Of a DNA stretch of 42,825 bases, positions 32,935 to 41,655 are shown in pieces. The notes below the pieces were generated by a model that worked only from the letters and a program-made list of their open reading frames with translations, was not told where the DNA came from and made no database searches. The number at the start of each line of letters is the position of its first letter. The stretch's first letter is position 1. The position numbers and the translations under genes are program-made. The stretch is from an uncultured Succiniclasticum sp. (lineage in GTDB: Bacteria > Bacillota > Negativicutes > Acidaminococcales > Acidaminococcaceae), in the NCBI GenBank assembly GCA_900544275.1, contig UQUU01000013.1:1-42825 (forward strand), given 5' to 3'.

Positions 32935-33648
32935 TTATTTTTTCCGTTTCCCCAAATAGGCTTCCTTGATTTCCTCATCCTCCAGCAAGGCCCGTCCACT
33001 GCCTTCCATCTTAATATTGCCGGTTTCCAGCACATAAGCGTGGTGGGCGACTTTCAGAGCCATATTGGCATTTTGTTCAACCAACAATACGGTAGTGCCA
33101 TCGTTGTTGATCCGTTGGATAATATTAAAAATATCCTTGATGACCAAAGGAGCCAAACCGAGCGACGGTTCGTCCATCATGATCAGCTTCGGACGGCTCA
33201 TTAAGGCCCGTCCCAAAGCCAGCATCTGCTGTTCACCGCCGGATAAGGTGCCCGCCATCTGCCAGTTTCTTTCTTCCAGACGGGGGAAAAGTTCGTAAAT
33301 ACGCTTGATATCCGCGGCGATTCCTTCTTTATCTTTGCGTAAATACGCGCCGATCTGAAGATTTTCCAGCACCGTCAGATTCGGGAATACACGGCGGCCT
33401 TCCGGTACTAAGGTAATCCCCCGGGTCATAATGCGTTGACTGTTCAGCCCGTTTAATGATTCTTCATTGTATTCCAGCGTACCGTTTTTCGGTTTTTCCA
33501 GACCCATGATCGTGCGCAGCAACGTGCTTTTGCCGGCTCCGTTGGCCCCGATCAGCGTCACGATCTGTCCGTCGGGCACATCAATGGAGACGCCTTTCAG
33601 CGCTTCAATGCCACCGTAGGCGACAACAAGATCTCTGATTTTAAGCAT
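32935..33648 (-). CDS. livF: Branched-chain amino acid-type ABC transporter ATPase LivF
   Basis: The 237-residue ATPase has Walker A GANGAGKST, the Q-loop region TRGITLVPEGRRVFPNLTV, the signature LSGGEQQ and Walker B LIMMDEPSLGLAP. LivF pairs with LivG to power uptake through LivH/LivM. The ATG at 33648 is chosen because GGGGGAGG precedes it by six bases; the long open frame upstream lies inside livG. It overlaps livG by eight bases and is the last gene of livKHMGF. Confidence 0.95.
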   Translation of the reverse strand: MLKIRDLVVAYGGIEALKGVSIDVPDGQIVTLIGANGAGKSTLLRTIMGLEKPKNGTLEYNEESLNGLNSQRIMTRGITLVPEGRRVFPNLTVLENLQIGAYLRKDKEGIAADIKRIYELFPRLEERNWQMAGTLSGGEQQMLALGRALMSRPKLIMMDEPSLGLAPLVIKDIFNIIQRINNDGTTVLLVEQNANMALKVAHHAYVLETGNIKMEGSGRALLEDEEIKEAYLGKRKK

Positions 33649-34432
33649 CTTCATCCTCCCCCAGATACGCCTTAATGACCCGTTCATTATTTTGAATGGC
33701 AACCGGATTACCATGGGCAATGGTCGTGCCAAAGTCCAATACATAAATGCGGTCCGAAATTTCCATGACCAGATCCATATGATGTTCAATCATGAAGATC
33801 GTCAAATTAAACTGGTCGCGGATATAACGGATAAAATCCGTCAGCTCGTTGGTTTCTTTGGGATTCATCCCGGCGGCAGGCTCATCCAACAGCAGCAACT
33901 GCGGATTCGTCGCTAAAGCCCGGACGATCTCCAGATAGCGCTGTCTTCCGTAGGGCAGGCTGCTGGCTTTTTCCTCCCGCAGATCCCACAGATCCACTTC
34001 TTTTAATAAGCGCTCCACATCCTCTCGCATCACCGCTTCTTCTTGCCGGTAAGCCGGCAGGCGGAACGTGGCGGACAGAAAATTGGATTTCAGGTGCAGA
34101 TGCTTGGCAATCAGTACATTTTCATACACGCTCAGATCCTTAAAAAGGCGAATATTCTGGAAGGTACGGGCCACACCCAGACGGGCAATGTCGCTGGGCT
34201 TTTTCCCTGTAATATCCACTTCTTTGCCGTCCGGCAACGTATAAATGACTTTCCCCTGGGTAGGTGTATAAACGCCTGTGATGTCATTAAAAGCCGTTGT
34301 TTTGCCGGCGCCGTTCGGCCCGATCAGGGCGACGATCTCATGTTCATTCACTTCAATATTCAGATCGTTGACAGCGATTACGCCGCCAAACTGCATGGTT
34401 ACACGTTCGGTACGCAACACATTTTTACTCAT
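33641..34432 (-). CDS. livG: Branched-chain amino acid-type ABC transporter ATPase LivG
   Basis: The 263-residue ATPase starts LRTERVTMQFGGVIAVNDLN and has Walker A GPNGAGKTT, IARLGVARTFQNIRLF (Q-loop region), an unusually degenerate signature SLPYGRQRYLEIVRAL where LSYGxQR is normal for LivG, and Walker B LLLLDEPAAGMNP. Its start overlaps the livM stop by four bases (ATGA), indicating translational coupling. It is the second ATPase of the transporter. Confidence 0.95.
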   Translation of the reverse strand: MSKNVLRTERVTMQFGGVIAVNDLNIEVNEHEIVALIGPNGAGKTTAFNDITGVYTPTQGKVIYTLPDGKEVDITGKKPSDIARLGVARTFQNIRLFKDLSVYENVLIAKHLHLKSNFLSATFRLPAYRQEEAVMREDVERLLKEVDLWDLREEKASSLPYGRQRYLEIVRALATNPQLLLLDEPAAGMNPKETNELTDFIRYIRDQFNLTIFMIEHHMDLVMEISDRIYVLDFGTTIAHGNPVAIQNNERVIKAYLGEDEDA

Positions 34433-35502
34433 TTAGACTGTACCCCCTTTTTCCGCAAACATGCCAGAGGGTTTTTCAGGAACGCGATGATTTTTTTCCA
34501 GGTCAGTTCGTTGGTTCCCATAATACCGTGCCGCCAGAATAAGACGCAGGCCATGAGCAGGACGGAGAACACGACCATGCGCAGGCCCGGGCGGAACAGC
34601 GGGATCATGGTACCCATAATTTCCAGCGGTTCGTCAAAAATGCGCAGATATTCCAGTCCGGCGGTTACGATCACAGCGCCAAACATGCTGCCGGTGACAG
34701 AACCCATACCGCCCAGCACAATGATCAAAAGGAAGTTATAGGTCAAGGTAAAGAGGAAGTTTTTCGGGTCTACCGTACCCAGGAGCGCTCCATACAGGCC
34801 GCCGCCGATACCGGCGAAAAAGGCGCTGACCATGAAAGCCAGGTTTTTGTGGTAGAACAGGTTAATACCCATGGCTTCCGCCGCGATCTCATCTTCCCGG
34901 ATGGCTTTGAACGCTCTTCCGTAAGAAGAATTCAGCAGCAAAGTGATCACTACATAGGTCACCGCCGTCGCCAGAAAAATGTAGCGGACGTCGTTCAGCG
35001 GCGGGATGTTTTTGATTCCCAGCGCGCCGTTGGTAATGGACTGGGCGTTGGTGATCACAATACGAATAATCTCGGAAAAACCCAGTGTCGCAATGGCCAG
35101 ATAATCGCCCCGCAAACGCAGTACCGGCGTGCCGATCAGGCCGGCGATGATCGCGGAAAGGATACCGCCCAACAACAGGGCCGCCCACAAAGGCAGATAA
35201 ATATTTACCAGCGCCGGATGCATTGGCGTCGCATAAAATACATCCGCCCGCAGATTCACAGGTACAGTAAAAATACCCACCATATACGCACCGATGGCCA
35301 TGAACCCGGCCTGCCCCAGAGAAAACTGACCGGCAAAACCGTTGGTAATGTTCATGGACAAACCGATGATCGCGTAAATAAGGCAGAGGTTGGCAATACG
35401 GCGGATATAGGAGTCCACCTCAGCCTGTACAAAACATGCTGCACCGAATAAGGCGATGATCGCAAAGAGGGTGAGCATGATATTTCTTTTCTTATTATTC
35501 AT
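34429..35502 (-). CDS. livM: Branched-chain amino acid-type ABC transporter permease LivM
   Basis: This 357-residue inner-membrane protein has about nine hydrophobic segments and the LivM signature LRLRGDYLAIATLGFSEIIRI, followed by SSYGRAFKAIREDEIAAEAMGI, the coupling helix contacted by the ATPases. It forms the channel with LivH. It starts two bases after the livH stop with GGAGAAGGTG upstream. The C-terminal tail is cytoplasmic and basic. Confidence 0.94.
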   Translation of the reverse strand: MNNKKRNIMLTLFAIIALFGAACFVQAEVDSYIRRIANLCLIYAIIGLSMNITNGFAGQFSLGQAGFMAIGAYMVGIFTVPVNLRADVFYATPMHPALVNIYLPLWAALLLGGILSAIIAGLIGTPVLRLRGDYLAIATLGFSEIIRIVITNAQSITNGALGIKNIPPLNDVRYIFLATAVTYVVITLLLNSSYGRAFKAIREDEIAAEAMGINLFYHKNLAFMVSAFFAGIGGGLYGALLGTVDPKNFLFTLTYNFLLIIVLGGMGSVTGSMFGAVIVTAGLEYLRIFDEPLEIMGTMIPLFRPGLRMVVFSVLLMACVLFWRHGIMGTNELTWKKIIAFLKNPLACLRKKGVQSK

Positions 35503-35504
35503 GA

Positions 35505-36425
35505 TTACACCTTCTCCGTTGTTTTTTCGCCTAACAGTCCTGTCGGTTTATAGAACAGGATCAGAATCAGCATGATGAAAGCAAAAGCATCGCGGTAGCC
35601 GGAGAACTGCGGGAAAAAAGCCACGATCAGGATCTCACCCAGTCCAAGAATAAAGCCACCCAATACCGCGCCCTTAATATTCCCGATACCGCCGATAACC
35701 GCTGCGATAAAACATTTTAAACCGGGCATGACGCCTAAATACGGTGTAATGCCGGGATAGCGGATGCCCCACATAATGGCACCGATGGCAGCCAGGGCAG
35801 AACCGATGGCAAAGGTGATCGAGATAATATTATCGATATTCACACCCATGACACGGGCAATTTCATAATCTTTGGAAACAGCCCGCATAGCCATACCCGT
35901 TTTAGTATGGTTTACTACATGCAAAAGCAGCACCAGGCAGATCACGGTGATCACCGGAATAAACAGGCAAATTGCCTGGATCTGGATTCCGCTGACGGAA
36001 ATCATGCTGGATAAAAACGGGATGTCCGGAAAACGCATGGGACGACCGCTGAACACATAGTTTGCCAGGTTTTCCAAAAGGAAAGACGCGCCGATAGCCG
36101 AGATCAACACGGAATTTTTCGGAGCATCACGCAAAGGACGGTAAGCGGTTCGTTCAATCACCACTCCTAAAAGAGCCGTGGCGGCAATCGTGCCGATAAA
36201 AGTCAAATACCAGGGAATATGGAATGCCGTAATGCCGAAGAAGGCAAAATAGCAAGCCATCATTACAATATCACCGTGGGCGAAGTTGATCATCAGCAAA
36301 ATACCGTAGACCATGGTATATCCGATAGCAATCAACGCATATAAACTGCCCAGCGAGATACCGTTCACCAAATGCTGGACCAGTCCTGCCCCAGTCATAT
36401 TGGCTATAGCTTGAAAAAGCTCCAT
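35505..36425 (-). CDS. livH: Branched-chain amino acid-type ABC transporter permease LivH
   Basis: This 306-residue permease has about eight membrane segments with LVNGISLGSLYALIAIGYTMVYGILLMINFAHGDI near the N-terminus and the coupling segment KTGMAMRAVSKDYEIARVMGVNID, both typical of LivH. GAGGTGC precedes the ATG. It is separated from livK by 148 bases containing two strong hairpins, so its expression is probably lower than that of the binding protein. Confidence 0.94.
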   Translation of the reverse strand: MELFQAIANMTGAGLVQHLVNGISLGSLYALIAIGYTMVYGILLMINFAHGDIVMMACYFAFFGITAFHIPWYLTFIGTIAATALLGVVIERTAYRPLRDAPKNSVLISAIGASFLLENLANYVFSGRPMRFPDIPFLSSMISVSGIQIQAICLFIPVITVICLVLLLHVVNHTKTGMAMRAVSKDYEIARVMGVNIDNIISITFAIGSALAAIGAIMWGIRYPGITPYLGVMPGLKCFIAAVIGGIGNIKGAVLGGFILGLGEILIVAFFPQFSGYRDAFAFIMLILILFYKPTGLLGEKTTEKV

Positions 36426-36449
36426 TATTTAGCACCTCAGATACAAAAA

Positions 36450-36482
36450 AATAAATAGCTTCCTTCCCTGCGGAAAGGAAGC
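36450..36482 (-). terminator. Attenuator hairpin 1 before livH
   Basis: GCTTCCTT (36458-36465) pairs with AAGGAAGC (36475-36482), followed on the minus strand by ATTTATTTTTTT. This has the form of an intrinsic terminator, placed between livK and livH. Confidence 0.65.
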
Positions 36483-36507
36483 AGAAAGAACCGGATAACG
36501 CTTCCTG

Positions 36508-36558
36508 ACAGCTTTTGCCTTTTCCCGTCAGTACTGACCGGAAAAGGCAGGAAGCTGT
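36508..36558 (-). terminator. Large hairpin after livK
   Basis: ACAGCTT and AAGCTGT form the base, GCCTTTTCC and GGAAAAGGC the middle, and TCAGTACTGA the tip of a long, nearly continuous stem. It starts 15 bases past the livK stop. It can protect the livK message from 3' exonucleases; it has no T-run of its own. Confidence 0.65.
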
Positions 36559-36573
36559 AATTGATCTGTTAAC

Positions 36574-37761
36574 TTATTTTGCTTTCAGATCTTCCGGATT
36601 GACCGTATCCAGATAGGTAAATTTACCTTCTTTAACCGTCTTGATTACCGCAGATTTAATCGGATCGCCATCTGCGTTCAGCGTCGTCTTGCCAGTGGTG
36701 GTTTCCAGATCTTTAGTAGCGGCTACCGCATCACGGATCTTCTTGCTGTCATCCGTGCCGGCCCGTTTCATAGCGTCATAGGAAATCAAGTAGGAGTCGT
36801 AAGCCAAAGCTGTCAGACCGCCGGGCTGTTCGCCTTTATATTCTTTGGTATATTCTTCCAGGAATTTTTTTGCTTCCGGAGTCGCAGCTTTTTCACGGTC
36901 AAAAGCGCTGGAGAAGGAAATGCCTTCTACTTCTTTACCGCCTACGTTGATAAATTCCTGCGTTTCCCAGGTGTCGCCGCCCATAAAGGGAGCTTTGATG
37001 CCCAACTGGCGGGCCTGCTTAATTAAAAGCGCCGATTCCGTAAAGTTGCCGGGAGCAAATACCGCATCCGGGTTCTTGGCTTTCAGGTTGGTCAGCTGCG
37101 CGGTAAAGTCTTTATCGCCCGTCTGGTAGTTGGCAATATCCACTACGCTGCCGGCGCCAGCCAGTTTTTCAAAGGCTTCTTTAAAGAACTTCGCCAGACC
37201 TACGGAATAGTCATTGGAAACTTCCTGGACAATAGCTACTTTACGAGCACCTTTTTTGAACGCATAGTTCGCCATTACCGTGCCCTGGAACGGATCGATG
37301 AAGCAGGCGCGGAAATAGTAATCATTGCCCTTGGTAACCTGCGGGTTGGTGCAGCTGGTACCGATGGCCGGCACTTTGCTTTCTTTTACGATATTCCCGG
37401 CAGCCATAGACAAAGAAGAACCATAAGAACCCAAAATTACTTTTACTTTGTCTTTTTCGATCAAACGAGCTGCCACATTGGCCGCTTCAGCCTTATCGGA
37501 TTTATTATCCACAACGACCAGTTCGATCTTTTTGCCATTGATTTCAGGATGTAATTTGTTCGCTAATTTGATACCGCGCAATTCCAGTTCGCCGCCTGCA
37601 GCATTGTCGCCGGTCAGGGGCAGGAATACGCCGACTTTCACCACGTTGCCGCCTTCTGCTTTTTTACCGTCGGCAGCTTTTTTGTCACCGCCACAACCTG
37701 CGAATAAGCTCATCGCTACAGCCGACACCAAAAACGCAGAGACAAATTTCTTCATTTTCAT
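36574..37761 (-). CDS. livK: Branched-chain amino acid-type ABC transporter binding lipoprotein LivK
   Basis: The 395-residue protein has a lipoprotein signal (MKMKKFVSAFLVSAVAMSLF, lipobox FAGC with Cys at about 23) and a Peripla_BP_6 domain: VVKVGVFLPLTGDNAAGG, VILGSYGSSLSMAAGNIVKE and VPAIGTSCTNPQVTKG, the ligand hinge. It catches the substrate for LivHMGF, often leucine, isoleucine or valine, though members also carry amides, urea or aromatic acids. The ATG at 37761 has AAGGAGGAAT upstream. It is the first gene of its operon, with a promoter at 37809-37837. Confidence 0.92.
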   Translation of the reverse strand: MKMKKFVSAFLVSAVAMSLFAGCGGDKKAADGKKAEGGNVVKVGVFLPLTGDNAAGGELELRGIKLANKLHPEINGKKIELVVVDNKSDKAEAANVAARLIEKDKVKVILGSYGSSLSMAAGNIVKESKVPAIGTSCTNPQVTKGNDYYFRACFIDPFQGTVMANYAFKKGARKVAIVQEVSNDYSVGLAKFFKEAFEKLAGAGSVVDIANYQTGDKDFTAQLTNLKAKNPDAVFAPGNFTESALLIKQARQLGIKAPFMGGDTWETQEFINVGGKEVEGISFSSAFDREKAATPEAKKFLEEYTKEYKGEQPGGLTALAYDSYLISYDAMKRAGTDDSKKIRDAVAATKDLETTTGKTTLNADGDPIKSAVIKTVKEGKFTYLDTVNPEDLKAK

Positions 37762-37808
37762 GTGAATATTCCTCCTTAACGTATACACAGCATTTTAAAG
37801 ACAGATGA

Positions 37809-37837
37809 ATTATAACATTTTTCCGAATTCCGCGCAA
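37809..37837 (-). promoter_or_regulatory. livK: Promoter of livKHMGF
   Basis: Minus strand TTGCGC, a 17-base spacer and TATAAT stand about 50 bases before the livK start. Confidence 0.75.
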
Positions 37838-38140
37838 TAGGACATTATTTCCGTATTCGCTCGCATATAATTTACATATATATTTTATTTTTGAAAAACT
37901 ATACAATTATATGTCTTTAATCAGTAGTCTTATTTTAAATTTAGTTTTCATTGAGAGGACATTAAGAAAAACGCTCCTGAATTATGTCCTCATAGAAAAG
38001 ACATAAAAAGGAACGTTTTTTTGTCACTTTTCATTTTTTCTGTAAAGATTTTTGCCGTCATGCAATAAATGTTACAGGTTAAACCGGTAGCTGCTTTTAC
38101 ATAGAAGGCGGGTTTTTCAGCCATACATAAATATTGCCAA
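37838..38140. other. Spacer between metH and livK
   Basis: No gene is supported; an open frame at 37990-38235 on the minus strand overlaps the metH end in another frame and runs into the terminator. The spacer is AT-rich and holds the metH terminator hairpin (37970-38022) and several AT-rich stretches that could carry regulator sites for livK. Confidence 0.5.
37968..38022 (-). terminator. Terminator downstream of metH
   Basis: An outer stem (AAAACG with CGTTTT, plus TCCT with AGGA) and an inner stem (TTATGTC with GACATAA) make a long hairpin with T-rich ends on both strands. It is about 120 bases past metH and can also work on the plus strand. Confidence 0.65.
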
Positions 38141-40639
38141 TCAAACAGTCGTTTTCTTGCGCAATAACTCATTGGCATAATCCACAGCGGCCACGGCATC
38201 AGGGGCGTAACCGTCCGCGCCGATGGTCGCCGCATAGTCCCTGGTCATCACAGCGCCTCCCACCAGAATATTGACATCCGTATTTTTCCGCAGCGCCGCG
38301 ATCGCCTCTTCCATAGAAGCCACCGTAGTCGTCATCAGCGCAGTGAGTCCCACCAGCCGGGCATGATATTTATCCACTGCCGCCACGATCGTTTCCGGCG
38401 GCACATCCTTGCCCAGATCCACCACCGTGTAACCGTAGTTCTCCCATAATACTTTGACGATATTCTTACCAATATCATGAATATCCCCCTTGACCACGGC
38501 CAGCACAATAGTATTTTCTTCGTCCGTCCCGGTCTGATCTTTCGTACTCATCACAGTTTTCAACACTTCAAAAGCTTCTTTGGCTGCATCCGCCGCCATC
38601 AATAACTGCGGCAGAAACAGAGTTTTTTTGCCAAAACCTTCTCCTACCGTATTTAAAGCCGGAATAATAAACTGATTGATGATGTCCAGCGGCGCCTTAT
38701 TTTCTGCCAACAGCTTTTTGACTGCTTTGCCGCTTTGTTCCACCAGACCTTTCACCACTGCGTCATATAGCGTGTAGTCAGAAACCGCTGCGCCGGGCGT
38801 ATTTTTCGGCATATCGGCAAAGCGGGCGACATAATTTTTACAGCCCTCATCCTGTCCGGACAAAGCGCAAAAAGCATAATAGGTCTCCATCATGCGTACG
38901 CTTTGCGGATTGATAATGGCAGAAGAAAGCCCTGCTGCCAGCATCAGGGTGAAAAACGCGCTGTTTACCGCGTCCCGGTTGGGCAGACCGAAAGAAACAT
39001 TGGAAACCCCCATTACGGTATGAATACCACGGCTTCGCAGCGCCCGGATCACCGCTTCGTCAATCTGCGGATTGCGGCTGTCCGTGCTGACGGTCAGCGC
39101 CAGCGGGTCGACAAGGATCCGATCCTTTGAGATACCGTATTTTTCCGCTTCCCGGATTATTTTTTCCGCTACAGCCAGACGTCCTTCTGCCGTAGCGGGG
39201 ATTCCTTTTTCATCAAGGCAAAGCCCTACTACCAAAGCGCCGTATTTTTTTACCAGGGGGAACACCTGCTCCATGGATTCTTGCTTTCCATTCACCGAGT
39301 TCAGGATGGGGCAGCCGTTATAAAGACGCAATCCCTTTTCCATCACCGCAGGATTGGCCGTATCGATCTCCAGGGGTACCGATGTAATGGCCTGCAGCGC
39401 GGACACCGCTTTACCCAGCGTCTCTTTTTCATCCAATCCGGGCAAACCCACGTTCACATCCAATACATGAGCTCCCCGATCCAGCTGCTCCAGCCCCAGA
39501 CGGCAGACGTAATCCATGTTTCCTTTTTGCAGCGCTTCCTTTAACAACGGCTTGCCCGTGGGATTGATCCGCTCACCGATCAGAACCGGCGGGCCGTTAA
39601 AATAAACGGGTTTTCCGTAGCCGGTTGCTGCTGTCACAGTAAGCAGAGGCGCAGCCGATGGCTTCATGCCTTTCGTTTCCTGCGCCAGGGCCCGGATAAA
39701 GTCCGGACTGGTACCGCAGCAGCCGCCTAAGACCGAGCTGCCCAAACGGCAAATTTCTTTCATATATGCGGCGAATGCGTAAGGTGCAATGGTGTAGACT
39801 GTCTTCCCCGCCTTTTCTACAGGCAGCCCCGCATTGGGATTCGCAATAAGCGGCAGCTTCGTCACCGCCCGGGCCCGGGGAATAAAACCGGCCATCAGAT
39901 CCGGCCCCAGACCGCAGTTAAAGCCTGCCGCATCCACGCCCAGCCCATCTGCCAGCAGCATTGCGGTTTCCACCGAAGCGCCGTTTAGCAGATTGCCGTC
40001 CCGATCAAAGGTAAAGGTCACAAATACGGGCAGATCACTGTTTTCTTTTGCCGCTAAAATCGCCGCCTTGGCCTCATAGGTATCGCTCATGGTCTCAATC
40101 AGGATCAGATCTGCCCCTGCTTTGACCCCGGCGCGAACCATTTCCGCATACAAAGACACCGCTTCTTCAAAGGGCAGGTCGCCATAAGGCGCCAGCAATT
40201 TCCCTGTAGGTCCCAGGTCCAGAGAAACGAATCGTTTAACAGGATCCACTTCTGAAACCATTCCCTGAGTCACATCGGACGCCACATCATGAGACGCACG
40301 ATGCGTCACATCAGGAGCCTCTCCGGGAACCGCCTCATGGGGTGCAGAAGGAACCAACTCCCACGCAGCCCGGGCATTTTGCAACGCGGCGGATACCACA
40401 GCTTCCACCGAGTAACCGGAGCCTTCCAGCTTTAATCGGTTTGCTCCGAACGTGTTGGATTTTAAAATATTGGCTCCCGCCTTTATATAGCTGGCATGAA
40501 TCGCGGTCACCACTTCAGGGTGCGTAATGTTCCAAGTCTCGGGCAATTCGCCCGGTTTCATACCGGCTTCCTGCAGACGGGTCCCCATGGCGCCATCAAA
40601 ATATAAAATTTCTTTTCCTAAAAATTCACGGATCCCCAT
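38141..40639 (-). CDS. metH: Cobalamin-dependent methionine synthase, short form
   Basis: The 832-residue enzyme makes methionine from homocysteine and methyltetrahydrofolate by way of methylcobalamin. Domain order: homocysteine methyltransferase (about 1-315) with the zinc cysteines C242 (GFNCGLGP) and C307/C308 (LGGCCGTSPDF); pterin-binding domain (about 340-600) starting at PVLIGERINPTGK; cobalamin cap and B12 domain with DIHDIGKN carrying the lower ligand His (about 721). The SAM-binding reactivation domain of the long form is absent and is supplied by the next gene upstream. A low-complexity insert of about 38 residues (97-134, rich in A, V, D, H) interrupts the first domain. The gene is 6 bases after the reactivation gene. 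Confidence 0.95.
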   Translation of the reverse strand: MGIREFLGKEILYFDGAMGTRLQEAGMKPGELPETWNITHPEVVTAIHASYIKAGANILKSNTFGANRLKLEGSGYSVEAVVSAALQNARAAWELVPSAPHEAVPGEAPDVTHRASHDVASDVTQGMVSEVDPVKRFVSLDLGPTGKLLAPYGDLPFEEAVSLYAEMVRAGVKAGADLILIETMSDTYEAKAAILAAKENSDLPVFVTFTFDRDGNLLNGASVETAMLLADGLGVDAAGFNCGLGPDLMAGFIPRARAVTKLPLIANPNAGLPVEKAGKTVYTIAPYAFAAYMKEICRLGSSVLGGCCGTSPDFIRALAQETKGMKPSAAPLLTVTAATGYGKPVYFNGPPVLIGERINPTGKPLLKEALQKGNMDYVCRLGLEQLDRGAHVLDVNVGLPGLDEKETLGKAVSALQAITSVPLEIDTANPAVMEKGLRLYNGCPILNSVNGKQESMEQVFPLVKKYGALVVGLCLDEKGIPATAEGRLAVAEKIIREAEKYGISKDRILVDPLALTVSTDSRNPQIDEAVIRALRSRGIHTVMGVSNVSFGLPNRDAVNSAFFTLMLAAGLSSAIINPQSVRMMETYYAFCALSGQDEGCKNYVARFADMPKNTPGAAVSDYTLYDAVVKGLVEQSGKAVKKLLAENKAPLDIINQFIIPALNTVGEGFGKKTLFLPQLLMAADAAKEAFEVLKTVMSTKDQTGTDEENTIVLAVVKGDIHDIGKNIVKVLWENYGYTVVDLGKDVPPETIVAAVDKYHARLVGLTALMTTTVASMEEAIAALRKNTDVNILVGGAVMTRDYAATIGADGYAPDAVAAVDYANELLRKKTTV

Positions 40640-40645
40640 CTTCTG

Positions 40646-41476
40646 TCACCTCCTGAATTCACAGTCCATCTTGCCGCAGGAGCGGCATTTATCCGTTTTT
40701 CTGTTACAACCTTCCGCGCCTTGTTCCGCAATACCGATCACCGCCGTCACTGATTTCACCGGCGCCATCATACAACTTTCTGTCAGGGTAAGGCCGATCG
40801 TATGCGCGCAGTCCAGTACAGGAAAAAGAATGCGTTGTTCTTCCAAGCGCCAATCGCCGTAACCGGGCGAAAAACGCGGTTTTAAGGTCTTGCCCGACGG
40901 CAGCTGTTCCTGCAGCTTTTGACAACAGGCATCGCAATAGGACTCGATCAGCGCCGCCGCGACCGCCTGTGCAGCAGCCCCCTGCGCCACACTGGTAAGG
41001 GCTAAGCGGCGTAACGCAATGTCCACGCGGCTGCCCAGTGTCGCGCCAAAAAGATACAGTTCCCGGCACGGCAGCAGATAACGGGCCAGGGCCTGGCTGT
41101 AAAACAACGTACTGTTGGACAATACCACAATCGCAGGCTGCAGATTCCCCGCCGGTAAGGCAGTGTGATTCAGGCAAAAATCCGCATTCTCTTTTTCCGG
41201 CTCTACAATCGCAGACACAGATAGAGCAGTCAAAGAATTACCCCGTTCCTTCTTTCGCTCCCTGATCGTAACCTCATATTGGGGACACTGTTGCAGCAAT
41301 TTATTTTCCGTATACACCTGACAGCCGAATTTTTTTACCGTATAACGAGGCTGCATTTCCGTTTTCAATTCTTCATAGACCTGCCGCACCACGGCCTGTG
41401 CCTGTGTATCCCCCGGCGCGGCGCGAAAATAACGCAGGGCCTCTCTTTCATTAAATACGATCTCTGCCTGTGCCAT
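40646..41476 (-). CDS. Methionine synthase reactivation domain protein
   Basis: The 276-residue protein resembles the SAM-binding activation domain of MetH as a separate polypeptide. The diagnostic block is RFSPGYGDWRLEEQRILFPVLDCAHTIGLTLTESCMMAPVKSVTAVIG, comparable to the RxSxGYG region of the E. coli domain. It should re-methylate cob(II)alamin in MetH with SAM and reduced flavodoxin. The C-terminus has a cysteine cluster (CNRKTDKCRSCGKMDC) seen in similar Firmicutes proteins, perhaps binding a metal or cluster. The ATG at 41476 has GAGGG upstream; an ATG nine codons earlier is possible. It is directly followed by metH. Confidence 0.85.
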   Translation of the reverse strand: MAQAEIVFNEREALRYFRAAPGDTQAQAVVRQVYEELKTEMQPRYTVKKFGCQVYTENKLLQQCPQYEVTIRERKKERGNSLTALSVSAIVEPEKENADFCLNHTALPAGNLQPAIVVLSNSTLFYSQALARYLLPCRELYLFGATLGSRVDIALRRLALTSVAQGAAAQAVAAALIESYCDACCQKLQEQLPSGKTLKPRFSPGYGDWRLEEQRILFPVLDCAHTIGLTLTESCMMAPVKSVTAVIGIAEQGAEGCNRKTDKCRSCGKMDCEFRR

Positions 41477-41655
41477 CCCGTTTCCCTCGTTGCTTGCGGT
41501 CAATCATGCCTTTTTCATTCTTGCTTCGCCATTGCTATATCGCTATGTGTTACGCTTTTCAGCAGCTTTTTTCTGCCAAAGCCCCACCATAGCTCCCTAT
41601 TCTCCCGGCATAATCACCTATTTTCCTGTTTCCCGTCTTAGCTGCCTTTTCCCTG

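Noticed and set aside
37990..38235. 81-codon frame at the end of metH
   Set aside because: It overlaps metH in another frame and ends in the terminator hairpin.
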